Source of the DNA: an uncultured Sutterella sp.
GTDB taxonomy: Bacteria > Pseudomonadota > Gammaproteobacteria > Burkholderiales > Burkholderiaceae_F
Direction of reading: 5' to 3'
Length of the DNA stretch: 39,260 nucleotides
Assembly: GCA_905213905.1 (NCBI GenBank)
Contig: CAJMKD010000021.1
Coordinates: forward strand, 1-39,260
Of this stretch, positions 31,318 through 38,926 are shown one piece after another. The position numbers and the translations under genes are program-made. Each line of letters begins with the position of its first letter. Position 1 is the stretch's first letter. Under the pieces are notes generated by a model that was not told the DNA's origin, ran no database searches, and saw only the letters and a program-made list of their open reading frames with translations.

Positions 31318-32634
31318 ATGGCCTTTGAGTATTTGGGTACGCTTCTCGAGGAGGCGGTTCAGACGACAACCACGGTCGACATCCGCGGCCGCGTCGAACA
31401 GGTGGTGGGCACCATCATCCGCGCGGTCGTCCCGGGCGTCAAAGTGGGCGAGCTCTGCATTCTGAAGAACCCCTGGGAGGATTTCGAGCTCAAGGCCGAA
31501 GTGGTCGGGTTCCTGAAAAATGTGGCGCTCTTGTCGCCCTTGGGAAGCTGCCAGGGCGTCTCGCCCGCGACCGAAGTGATTCCGACGGGCGAAATCCTCT
31601 CGATTCCGGTGGGTCCGGAGCTTCTCGGGCGCGTGCTCGACAGCCTCGGCGAGCCGCTCGACGGGGGCCCCGCCATACGCTCGCGCACGCATTATCCGAT
31701 CTATGCGCCCGCGCCCAATCCGATGACGCGAAAGGTCATTTCGAAGCCCCTGACGCTGGGGCTGCGCTGCATCGACGGGCCGCTCACCTGCGGCGAAGGG
31801 CAGCGCATGGGCATTTTCGCTGCGGCGGGCGGCGGCAAGTCGACGCTCCTTTCGAGCATTCTCAAAGGGTGCTCCGCGGACGTCGTCGTCCTGGCGCTCA
31901 TCGGCGAGCGCGGCCGCGAAGTGCGTGAATTCATTGAGAAGGACATCGGGCCGGAAGGCCTCAAGAAGTCGGTCCTCGTCGTGAGCACGTCGGACCGCTC
32001 CTCAATGGAGCGCCTCAAGGCGGCTTACACCTCAACGGCCATCGCGGAATACTTCCGCGACCAAGGGAAAAGCGTGCTCCTTCTCATGGACTCCGTCACG
32101 CGCTTTGCGCGCGCGCAGCGCGAAATTGGGCTCGCTGCAGGCGAGCCCCCGACGCGCCGCGGCTTTCCGCCCTCGGTTTTTTCGGAACTCCCGAAGCTGA
32201 TGGAGCGCGCGGGCAACAACGACAAGGGCTCCATCACGGCGCTCTACACGGTGCTCGTTGAAGGCGACGACATGACGGAGCCCGTCGCCGACGAAACCCG
32301 CTCGATTCTCGACGGCCACATCGTGCTTTCGAGAAAGCTCGCCGCGAAGAACCACTATCCGGCGGTCGACGTGCAGCAGAGCGTCTCGCGCGTGATGAAC
32401 AGCATCGTGACGAAGGAGCACAAGCAGGCGGCGCAGCGCCTGCGTCAGATTCTCGCCAAATACGCCTCGGTCGAGCTCCTCGTGCAGATCGGGGAATACA
32501 AGCGCGGCGCCGACAAGGAAGCAGACGACGCGATCGACCACATCGACCGCGTCAACGCATTCCTCAAGCAGGGCTTGGGCGAAAAGAGCACCTTTGAAGA
32601 AACAGTCGAAGGCCTCAAGCGCGCCGTTGCCTGA
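31318..32634 (+). CDS. sctN: Type III secretion ATPase SctN
   Basis: 438 residues, a hexameric ATPase related to F1-beta and FliI. It has the Walker A loop AAAGGGKSTLLS at about 168-179, LIGERGREVREFI, the Walker B strand LLLMDSVTRFARAQREIGLA near 250, GEPPTRRGFPPSVFSELPKL, and GSITALYTVLVEGDDM. It removes chaperones and unfolds substrates at the base of the export gate. The N-terminal beta-barrel region (RVEQVVGTIIRAVVPGVKVG) is complete. A moderate ribosome site precedes it. Confidence 0.98.
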   Translation: MAFEYLGTLLEEAVQTTTTVDIRGRVEQVVGTIIRAVVPGVKVGELCILKNPWEDFELKAEVVGFLKNVALLSPLGSCQGVSPATEVIPTGEILSIPVGPELLGRVLDSLGEPLDGGPAIRSRTHYPIYAPAPNPMTRKVISKPLTLGLRCIDGPLTCGEGQRMGIFAAAGGGKSTLLSSILKGCSADVVVLALIGERGREVREFIEKDIGPEGLKKSVLVVSTSDRSSMERLKAAYTSTAIAEYFRDQGKSVLLLMDSVTRFARAQREIGLAAGEPPTRRGFPPSVFSELPKLMERAGNNDKGSITALYTVLVEGDDMTEPVADETRSILDGHIVLSRKLAAKNHYPAVDVQQSVSRVMNSIVTKEHKQAAQRLRQILAKYASVELLVQIGEYKRGADKEADDAIDHIDRVNAFLKQGLGEKSTFEETVEGLKRAVA

Positions 32635-32666
32635 ACGAAACGCCGGCTGAACCGAAGAGACTTCGC

Positions 32667-33167
32667 ATGCCCGAACGCTATCCGCTGGAAGAGCTTCTCG
32701 ACGTCCGCCGCTTTCGCGAAGAGGCGGCGGAGCGCGACGCGCGTCTAGCGCGGGAGCGCGTTCAGGAAGCGAAGCGCGCCCTCGAAGAAAAGACGAAGGC
32801 GCTTGACGCCTGGCGGCGCTGGCGCGAAGAAGAAGTCGAGCGCCGGTATGCGGCAATTCTCGGGAAGCGCATGACGATTGAAAAGCTCGACGCCTTCAAC
32901 CGGCGCCTTGCCGCGCTCGCGCTCGAAGAAGTGGCGCTCGCCCAAGCGCTCGACGAGGCGCGGGCGCGCTGCGCCGAGCTTGAAAAAGCCTATGAAGCCG
33001 CGAAGGCCGCTGCGAAGCGGGCTCGGAAGAATACTGCCAAAATAGAGGCGCATCGCAACATCTGGCGCGAAGAGGCGAAAAAGGCAGCCGAACGCGCCGC
33101 AGACCTCGAGTTCGAAGACTTTCGCCCGGTCGTCGACCGCGGCGCGTCTGCAGAAAATGAAAACTAA
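32667..33167 (+). CDS. sctO: ATPase stalk protein SctO
   Basis: 166 residues, almost entirely a charged antiparallel coiled coil (RLARERVQEAKRALEEKTKA, and later ARCAELEKAYEAAKAAAKRA). This is the FliJ/YscO fold that links the SctN hexamer to the SctV ring, like the gamma subunit of F1. The initial PERYPLEELLDVRRFREEAA matches the family opening Y.L..LL.lR..re. Position between sctN and sctP is canonical. Confidence 0.88.
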   Translation: MPERYPLEELLDVRRFREEAAERDARLARERVQEAKRALEEKTKALDAWRRWREEEVERRYAAILGKRMTIEKLDAFNRRLAALALEEVALAQALDEARARCAELEKAYEAAKAAAKRARKNTAKIEAHRNIWREEAKKAAERAADLEFEDFRPVVDRGASAENEN

Positions 33168-33226
33168 CTCGTGCCGGCGCTCCCCTCAAGCGCGCCAGCC
33201 CACTTTTGCGCAAGAAGATAGAAAGC

Positions 33227-33913
33227 ATGGATTACATGACTGCCAAACCCGCTGACTTGACGAATGCGAGCCGAGGCGAGGCGCCGGGGCGAGAAAGCCC
33301 GCAAGCCGAACCTCGCGGGGAAGCCGATCCGGCGGACGCCGCGCTTTTTCGCGAAGCGATGGCGCGCCGCCCCGACATGCCTCTCGGACGGGGAAGCGAA
33401 AACAAGATCGACAGCCATATCGCAGAACTCATTCGGCAGGAACAGGAAGCCTTCTTGAGGCGGCTGTCGGCCGAGGCGCCTGCGCAAGCCGAGGGAGCGC
33501 AGATGCCGGGCGAAGCCGGCCGCGTTCGCGCTGAAGCCCCGCAGCCGTCTCAAAAAGCGGACGCAGCGCCCGCGATCGACCCGGAAGCGCTCGAGACGCT
33601 CGTCTCCCGCATTCTTGTGGGGACGCCCGAGAAGGGCGGCGCGGAAGTGCGCATCACGCTCGAGGACAACGTGCTTCGGGGCGCAGAGATTTCAATCATT
33701 CGCGATAATGCAGGGATGCTTCGCGTGAGCGTGACATCGGACGACGCGGCGGCCTTTCAGACGCTCGTCTCGTCGCGCGACGACCTTGTGCGCGCGCTCT
33801 CTGCGAGCGAAGACGCGCCCGTCGAGGTGACGATCCGCTCGGAAGCGGAGGATGCCGGCACGGACCGCCGCTCGCGCGGACTCTACGACGCATACGATAA
33901 GGAAGCCTATTGA
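33227..33913 (+). CDS. sctP: Needle-length/substrate-switch protein SctP (short form)
   Basis: 228 residues. The N-terminal ~120 are disordered, rich in Ala, Glu, Pro and Arg. The C-terminal part carries a FliK/YscP-like T3S4 domain (GGAEVRITLEDNVLRGAEIS, MLRVSVTSDDAAAFQTLVSS, then DDLVRALSASEDAPVEVTIR). SctP measures the needle and switches export from needle parts to translocators. It is far shorter than Yersinia YscP (about 515 residues). I take the ATG at 33227; 33206 and 33236 are alternatives. Its TGA stop shares a base with the sctQ start. Confidence 0.8.
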   Translation: MDYMTAKPADLTNASRGEAPGRESPQAEPRGEADPADAALFREAMARRPDMPLGRGSENKIDSHIAELIRQEQEAFLRRLSAEAPAQAEGAQMPGEAGRVRAEAPQPSQKADAAPAIDPEALETLVSRILVGTPEKGGAEVRITLEDNVLRGAEISIIRDNAGMLRVSVTSDDAAAFQTLVSSRDDLVRALSASEDAPVEVTIRSEAEDAGTDRRSRGLYDAYDKEAY

Positions 33914-35109
33914 TGACCGAAGAAGCCATGCCGGGAGCGCAGGCGGCGGCCCCAAAGCCCCTGAAGCTCCCGAAGCTCTTTGCGCCCGCTGCGGCGCTCT
34001 ATACGGCGCTTTCCGCCCACGGCGCCTGCACGAGGCTTCCGATCGGCGGCGCGCCGGCAGGCGAATCGAAGCGCGTCCTTCTTCGGATCGCCCCGCCTAG
34101 CGCCGCGGCCGCTAACGCGGGCGAAGAGGCGAAAGCGCCGGCGACACCAGGCGCGGCGCTCCGCTTTCACGCAGGCGATGCGCATTGGACGCTTTTTCTC
34201 GATGACTTTTCGCTTTTCAGCCTCCACCCGATTTTTGAGGATCCGGAAATGGCGGCCTCTCTGCCCGAGTCGCTTCCCGACGAACTCCTCGCCGCGCTCG
34301 CCGAAGATCTCCTCACGCCCGCGCTTGCTGTGATAAGCGATGCGCTCGGCGCAGCGCTCGCCTTTGAAGGCTTTGTGCGCGACAGCGCGGCAGCGGCCGC
34401 CCGCGCGCCCCGTCTTCTCACGCTTTCGATTGCACCTGAAAGGGGAGAAGCGCAAGCGGAATCTTCCGATTCGCCCGCCTTCGGCGCGTGGCTGAGCGCA
34501 GATTCGCCGGCTGCCTTTCAAGGCCTCACGGCGTTTCTCGCCCGGCCGAAATCCGGGAAAGGCTTTCTCGCGGGGCGAATCAATTCGGTGCCGCTTGAGA
34601 TCGCCCTCATTGGCGCAGAAGCGAAGCTCGGTCTCGTCGACTGCCGCGGGCTCGCTTCGGGCGACATCGTCTGCCTGGAAGATTGGGCGCCGGCGCGCGG
34701 CGAAATTCTTGCGGCGGCCGTGAGCGGCGCGCGTAGAATCTGCGAAGCCCGCTGCCGGCTTGAAGAGGGCGCCCTCACAATCGACGAGCCCTGGCGGCTT
34801 GCGCAGAGCGAAGCCGAGGCGGCGCCCGCAAAAGAAGCTGCTGCGGCGAATACGGAGAACACCATGCAAAGAACGGACGACATTGAAGTGACGCTCGCCT
34901 TCGAGCTTGAGCGCAGAACGATCACCGTGGGCGAGCTGAAGTCGCTCGAGCCGGGCGCAGTGCTGCGCCTCACGGCCGACCCGGAAGCGCCCGTGACGAT
35001 CCGCGCCAATGGCGCGCCAATTGCCAAGGGCCGCCTCGTTGATCTCAACGGCGTGATCGGCGTGCAGCTCACGGCGGCGCAGGGCGACGGAGCACGGCAT
35101 GTCGATTGA
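33913..35109 (+). CDS. sctQ: Cytoplasmic sorting-platform protein SctQ
   Basis: 398 residues. The long N-terminal part is variable; the middle SPOA1-like region includes GFLAGRINSVPLEIALIGAE. The C-terminal SPOA2 domain has DDIEVTLAFELERRTITVGE, GAVLRLTADPEAPVTIRANG and AKGRLVDLNGVIGVQL, equal to FliN and YscQ-C. SctQ forms the pods of the sorting platform. I prefer the ATG at 33913 to the TTG three bases earlier; AAGGAAG precedes it. It overlaps sctR by 11 bases. Confidence 0.92.
   Translation: MTEEAMPGAQAAAPKPLKLPKLFAPAAALYTALSAHGACTRLPIGGAPAGESKRVLLRIAPPSAAAANAGEEAKAPATPGAALRFHAGDAHWTLFLDDFSLFSLHPIFEDPEMAASLPESLPDELLAALAEDLLTPALAVISDALGAALAFEGFVRDSAAAAARAPRLLTLSIAPERGEAQAESSDSPAFGAWLSADSPAAFQGLTAFLARPKSGKGFLAGRINSVPLEIALIGAEAKLGLVDCRGLASGDIVCLEDWAPARGEILAAAVSGARRICEARCRLEEGALTIDEPWRLAQSEAEAAPAKEAAAANTENTMQRTDDIEVTLAFELERRTITVGELKSLEPGAVLRLTADPEAPVTIRANGAPIAKGRLVDLNGVIGVQLTAAQGDGARHVD
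34864..35109 (+). CDS. SctQ-C, short product from an internal start in sctQ
   Basis: An in-frame ATG at 34864 has GGAG six bases upstream (34854-34857) and opens exactly at the SPOA2 domain, giving an 81-residue protein. In Yersinia, Salmonella and others the same gene makes a separate C-terminal SPOA product that dimerises and binds the full-length protein. The residues just before the start form an Ala/Glu-rich linker, as in those cases. Expression is inferred. Confidence 0.6.
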   Translation: MQRTDDIEVTLAFELERRTITVGELKSLEPGAVLRLTADPEAPVTIRANGAPIAKGRLVDLNGVIGVQLTAAQGDGARHVD

Positions 35110-35752
35110 TCCGGTCTGGCTCATCTTTCTCGGTGCGGCGGTGGGGCTCCTGCCCCTCGTCTTCATGATGACGACCTCGTACGTGAAGGTCGTCGTCGTG
35201 CTGCTTCTCGTTCGCAACGCGCTCGGCGTGCAGCAGATTCCACCCCAGATGGTGATCAACGGACTCGCGCTCATTCTCACGATCTTCATCATGGCGCCCG
35301 TCGCGAGCGACACGATGACGCTCATTGAAAAAGAGGCGGCGAACGCCACCGCAGAGGTGACGCCCGTCTCGCTCATTGAAGCGGCCGACCGCGTTTCGCC
35401 CCCTTTGAAGAAATTCCTCGCGAAGAACACCGACGAGCGCGTCACGAATGTGCTCATCGATACCGCAAAGCGCATCTGGCCGGAGCGCCTCCATGAAGCA
35501 GCGACGAAGGAGAGCTGGGCGATCGCGATTCCGGCCTTCACGATCACGGAGCTCACGAAGGCCTTTCAGATCGGGTTCGTCCTTTATCTCGCCTTCATTG
35601 CGATCGACCTCATCATTTCGAACATCCTGCTTGCGATGGGCATGATGATGGTCTCGCCCATGACGATTTCGCTCCCCTTCAAGCTCCTCCTTTTCGTGAC
35701 GCTTGACGGGTGGCTTAAAATCACGCAGGGGCTGCTGCTGAGCTACGAATAG
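35099..35752 (+). CDS. sctR: Export apparatus protein SctR
   Basis: 217 residues, FliP/YscR family. It has the signature FMMTTSYVKVVVVLLLVRNALGVQQIPPQMVINGLALIL near the N-terminus, a middle loop with AADRVSPPLKKFLAKNTDER, and the C-terminal segment DLIISNILLAMGMMMVSPM then ISLPFKLLLFVTLDGW. Five copies form, with SctS and SctT, the helical export gate. It starts within the end of sctQ. In nearly all type III clusters sctS follows directly; here two regulatory genes come between. Confidence 0.98.
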   Translation: MSIDPVWLIFLGAAVGLLPLVFMMTTSYVKVVVVLLLVRNALGVQQIPPQMVINGLALILTIFIMAPVASDTMTLIEKEAANATAEVTPVSLIEAADRVSPPLKKFLAKNTDERVTNVLIDTAKRIWPERLHEAATKESWAIAIPAFTITELTKAFQIGFVLYLAFIAIDLIISNILLAMGMMMVSPMTISLPFKLLLFVTLDGWLKITQGLLLSYE

Positions 35753-35904
35753 CTGCGACGAATCGCGGCGAATAGCGCAGGCGGCGCGGCTCGCCTCGCC
35801 CGCTGCCTCGCTCGACGCAATCGAAGAAGCAGCAAGGCCGCAGCGCCGCAAAGCGAAGAATCAACGAATCAGAAAATCCAAGCGATAGAAAGGAACTGAG
35901 GGAC

Positions 35905-36237
35905 ATGCAGATCAAGAGTGCCGCAGAAGCGGGAGCTGTCGTCATGGCCGTTTCGGGGAGCGTTGACGCCGCCACGGTCGCCGATTTCGACGCCGAATGG
36001 AAGAAGTGTCTCGAGGATGGAGCCCAAAAGCTCATCGTCGATCTCTCGGGCGTCGACTACATCAGCTCGGCGGGCCTGCGCGGGATTCTCATGCTCGCGA
36101 AGACAGCGAAAGCCAAGGCTGCCAAGGTGGGCTTCGCCGGCGCAAGCGGCATGGTGGCAGACATGTTCCGCCTCTCAGGCTTTCTTTCCATTCTTGCTGT
36201 TTTTCCTGACAAGAACTCGGCGCTCGCCGGGCTCTAG
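35905..36237 (+). CDS. STAS-domain anti-sigma factor antagonist (BtrV/RsbV-like)
   Basis: 110 residues, a single STAS domain. The strand KLIVDLSGVDYISSAGLRGI holds the conserved phosphorylation serine (S55, with S54 before it) ahead of AGLR. The opening strands (GAVVMAVSGSVDAATVADFD) and FAGASGMVADMFRLSGFLSI complete the fold. Such antagonists, when unphosphorylated, bind the kinase/anti-sigma protein and free its target; the kinase phosphorylates them and a PP2C phosphatase resets them. The kinase gene follows by 23 bases and a matching phosphatase is at 11338-13332. A 152-base gap after sctR and a GAGGGA ribosome site suggest it might also have its own promoter. Confidence 0.92.
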   Translation: MQIKSAAEAGAVVMAVSGSVDAATVADFDAEWKKCLEDGAQKLIVDLSGVDYISSAGLRGILMLAKTAKAKAAKVGFAGASGMVADMFRLSGFLSILAVFPDKNSALAGL

Positions 36238-36260
36238 ACAACGCTTCGGGGGTCACATCC

Positions 36261-36713
36261 ATGCCGACCATCACCGTTCCCGCACGACTTGAGAGCCTGG
36301 AGACGGCAAAGCGCTATCTCAGGACCGCCATTCCGCCCGAATTTGCGGCGCAGACGACGAACGTGCTTCTCGTCGCTGAGGAGCTTCTCGTCAACGTCTT
36401 CAGCTATGCCTATCCCGAAGGCGAGGAGGGCAAGGCTGAGGTCTCGATTGAGGTCGAGACGATCGCGGGCGAAGAAAAGCTCGTCTTTTGCGTCCGCGAC
36501 TGGGGCGGCAAATTCAATCCCTTCGAAGAAGCGCCGGTGCCGGACATCAATGCGCCGCTCGAAGAGCGACCGATGGGGGGCTTGGGCATCTTCCTCATTC
36601 GCCAGGTTTCCGAAGCGCAGTCCTGGCGCTACGAATCGGGCGCGAACTGCATCCGGATTCTCTTCGGCAAGACGACCGCTGCGCCAGAGGCGCCCAAGGG
36701 AGGCTGCGCATGA
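36261..36713 (+). CDS. HATPase-type serine kinase/anti-sigma factor (BtrW/RsbW-like)
   Basis: 150 residues with the GHKL ATP-binding fold: N-box with E40, E41 and N45 (LVAEELLVNVFSYA), G1 box CVRDWGGKFNP (D80, G82, G83), and G2 box PMGGLGIFLIRQVSE. The ATP-lid pattern GGLGIFL is that of RsbW/SpoIIAB-type protein-serine kinases rather than histidine kinases, and no His-phosphotransfer domain is present. Its substrate should be the STAS protein encoded just upstream. It would sequester a sigma factor or another target when the antagonist is phosphorylated. Its stop overlaps the sctS start (ATGA), tying its dosage to the export gate. Confidence 0.92.
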   Translation: MPTITVPARLESLETAKRYLRTAIPPEFAAQTTNVLLVAEELLVNVFSYAYPEGEEGKAEVSIEVETIAGEEKLVFCVRDWGGKFNPFEEAPVPDINAPLEERPMGGLGIFLIRQVSEAQSWRYESGANCIRILFGKTTAAPEAPKGGCA

Positions 36714-36970
36714 ATTCGCTTGCGCTCGACTATGCGAGCCAGTGCCTGTACCTCGTCCTGATGGTGTCGCTGCCGCCCATCATCATCGCTTCGGCGATCG
36801 GCATCGTGCTGAGCCTCATTCAGGCGGTGACGCAGCTTCAGGAGCAGACGCTCGTCTTCGGCGTGAAGCTCCTTGCCGTCGCAGGCACGCTTTTTGTGCT
36901 CGGGGGCTGGATGTCCTCGGCGATCCTGCAGTTCGCCGAGGGAATCTTCAGCCGCTTCTATCTCCTCTAG
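36710..36970 (+). CDS. sctS: Export apparatus protein SctS
   Basis: 86 residues with two membrane helices, FliQ/YscS family: YLVLMVSLPPIIIASAIGIV, then LSLIQAVTQLQEQTLVFGVK and the second helix LLAVAGTLFVLGGWM. The polar loop QAVTQLQEQTL is the diagnostic motif. Four copies join SctR5-SctT in the export gate. The start overlaps the anti-sigma kinase stop and follows an AGGGAGG ribosome site. Confidence 0.96.
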   Translation: MNSLALDYASQCLYLVLMVSLPPIIIASAIGIVLSLIQAVTQLQEQTLVFGVKLLAVAGTLFVLGGWMSSAILQFAEGIFSRFYLL

Positions 36971-37003
36971 AGCTTCCATTCTTTTTCGAAGAGGCGCCGC
37001 GCT

Positions 37004-37825
37004 TTGTCACTCGCTCAGTTTCTCGCCGAATACGAACCGCACGTGCACATCACGGCATTCGTGCTCGGCTCGGCGCGCCTCTCGGTCTTCTTCATGACGG
37101 CTCCGTTCTTCGGGAATGCCGTCGCGGGCATGGTCGTGCGCTCTGCGGTCGTCCTCGCGCTCTACCTCATCGTGCATCCGATGGTGCTCGCGAGCGTGGC
37201 GCCGCTCATGCCGGCCGGGGGCGGCGGCTGGGTGCTCCTCGTGGCGCTGCTCCTGAAGGAAATATTCTTGGGCTTCGTGCTCGGGTGGCTCGCGGGCCTT
37301 GCCTTCTGGGCGGTCGAAAGCGCGGGGCTCTTCATCGACAACCAGCGCGGCGCCTCGCAGGCAAGCCTGAGCGACCCGCTCTCGGGCGACCAGTCGTCGC
37401 CCACGGGCGCCTTCATGCTGCAGAGCACCTGCTACGCTTTCTTTGCGTCAGGCGCCTTCGCCGCGATGCTCGGCCTCATCTACAGCACTTACGAATGCTG
37501 GCCGGTGGGCGAACTTCTCCCTTCGGCGCTCTTCACGAAGTCCGGCGCCGCGCTCTTTTTCGGCGAACGGATGGCGGGGCTCGCTGCGCTCACCGTTCTC
37601 ATCTCGGCGCCGATTGTGCTCGCCTGCCTCTTTGCCGATGCGGCGCTCGGGCTCGTCAACCGCTTCGCGCCGCAGCTCAACGTCTACGTGATTTCGATGC
37701 CCGTCAAGTGCGGCGTCGCCTCGTTTCTCCTTCTCTTCTACTTTGCGGTGCTCATGACGGACGCGGCCGAGCGCTTCGCCGCCTTCGGCATTGATCTTGC
37801 GACCTTCCGGGCGTTCATCCCATGA
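37004..37825 (+). CDS. sctT: Export apparatus protein SctT, TTG start
   Basis: 273 residues, FliR/YscT family, about six membrane helices. ARLSVFFMTAPFFGNAVAG at the first helix pair, LLLKEIFLGFVLGWLAGLAF, and the loop AGLFIDNQRGASQASLSDPL with QSSPTG are family landmarks; FAPQLNVYVISMPVKCGVAS is the conserved late segment. One copy completes the export gate. The start codon is TTG at 37004; no ATG in frame lies before the first helix. A GAGG about ten bases upstream may serve. It overlaps sctU (ATGA). Confidence 0.95.
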   Translation: MSLAQFLAEYEPHVHITAFVLGSARLSVFFMTAPFFGNAVAGMVVRSAVVLALYLIVHPMVLASVAPLMPAGGGGWVLLVALLLKEIFLGFVLGWLAGLAFWAVESAGLFIDNQRGASQASLSDPLSGDQSSPTGAFMLQSTCYAFFASGAFAAMLGLIYSTYECWPVGELLPSALFTKSGAALFFGERMAGLAALTVLISAPIVLACLFADAALGLVNRFAPQLNVYVISMPVKCGVASFLLLFYFAVLMTDAAERFAAFGIDLATFRAFIP

Positions 37826-38865
37826 GCGAAAAGACCGAACAACCGACACCGAAGCGGCTGCGGGACGCGCGCGAAAAGGGCGACATCTGCAAGGGGCAGG
37901 ACATTGCGCCCGCGGCGACCGTGCTCGTGCTTGCGGCCTACCTGATCCTCAACGCGCAGGCGATCTTCGAGACGCTCGTCGAAATGACGGAGGCGACCTT
38001 TGCCGCGATGCATCTGCCGTTTCGCGAGGCGCTCTCGCGGTGCGCGGAGATTGTCGTTGACGGCATCGTCGACATCGTGCTCCCGCCCATTGCGCTCCTC
38101 ATGATAACGTCGCTCGCGGTGCTTCTCGCGCAAACGGGGTTTCTCTTTACGCCCCAAGCGGCAGCGCCGAAGCTCGAAAACCTGAGCCCGCAGCGCTGGG
38201 TGAAGCGCGTCTTCTCGATGAAGAACCTCTTTGAGCTCGCGAAAAACATCGTGAAGGTTTGCCTCTTGGGCTGGATCGTTCTCACGGTATTCTGGAACCA
38301 TCTCCCGGATCTCTTCCGCGTCCCGGACGCCGGACTCGGCGCCATGTGGCAGGCGCTCGGCAGCGCGCTCTCGGAGTTCCTGCTCTTTTCGGGCGCCGCC
38401 TTCGCCGTGATTGCTGCGGCGGACTTCCTCTATCAGAAGTACAAGTGGACGCACGAGCACATGATGAGCATCGATGAAGTGAAGCAGGAATACAAGGAAA
38501 GCGAAGGCGACCCGATGGTGAAGGGCCAGCGCAAGCAGCTCTACCGGGAGCTCATGAACCAGAACACGCTCAGCAACGTCCGAAAGGCAAAGGTGCTTGT
38601 GACCAATCCCACGCATTACGCCGTAGCGCTCGACTACGACAAGGACAAGACGCCGCTCCCCGTCATACTCGCCAAGGGCGAAGGCGCGCTCGCGCAGCGC
38701 ATGATCGAAGTGGCAAAGGAAGAGGGCATCCCGATCATGCGCAACGTCCCGCTCGCGCGGGCGCTCTACCGCGACGGGCTCGAGAACGCCTACATACCGC
38801 GGGACCTGATCGGGCCGGTGGCGGAAGTGCTCCGCTGGGTGCAGTCGCTTGAAGGAAGCCGCTAG
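37822..38865 (+). CDS. sctU: Autocleaving export switch protein SctU
   Basis: 347 residues, FlhB/YscU family. It opens with KTEQPTPKRLRDAREKGDIC, the usual cytoplasmic start, then four membrane helices, and the cytoplasmic domain from about 210. The autocleavage motif NPTH is at residues 262-265, in VTNPTHYAVALDYD; cleavage falls between N and P. The rest (GALAQRMIEVAKEEGIPIMR and NVPLARALYRDG) is complete. It switches export from early to middle substrates together with SctP. It is the last of the core genes. Confidence 0.98.
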   Translation: MSEKTEQPTPKRLRDAREKGDICKGQDIAPAATVLVLAAYLILNAQAIFETLVEMTEATFAAMHLPFREALSRCAEIVVDGIVDIVLPPIALLMITSLAVLLAQTGFLFTPQAAAPKLENLSPQRWVKRVFSMKNLFELAKNIVKVCLLGWIVLTVFWNHLPDLFRVPDAGLGAMWQALGSALSEFLLFSGAAFAVIAAADFLYQKYKWTHEHMMSIDEVKQEYKESEGDPMVKGQRKQLYRELMNQNTLSNVRKAKVLVTNPTHYAVALDYDKDKTPLPVILAKGEGALAQRMIEVAKEEGIPIMRNVPLARALYRDGLENAYIPRDLIGPVAEVLRWVQSLEGSR

Positions 38866-38926
38866 CGAGAAGCCGCGCGCCCGCAGAATCCAATGCAGAA
38901 ACGACCAAAGAATTGAGGAAAAGACT

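Noticed and set aside
33907..35556. 549-codon minus-strand frame opposite sctQ/sctR
   Set aside because: sctR motifs and the SPOA domain prove the + strand; the minus translation is composition-driven.
36261..36713. Histidine kinase fragment
   Set aside because: No dimerisation/phosphoacceptor domain, and the box pattern and STAS neighbour fit an RsbW-type serine kinase.
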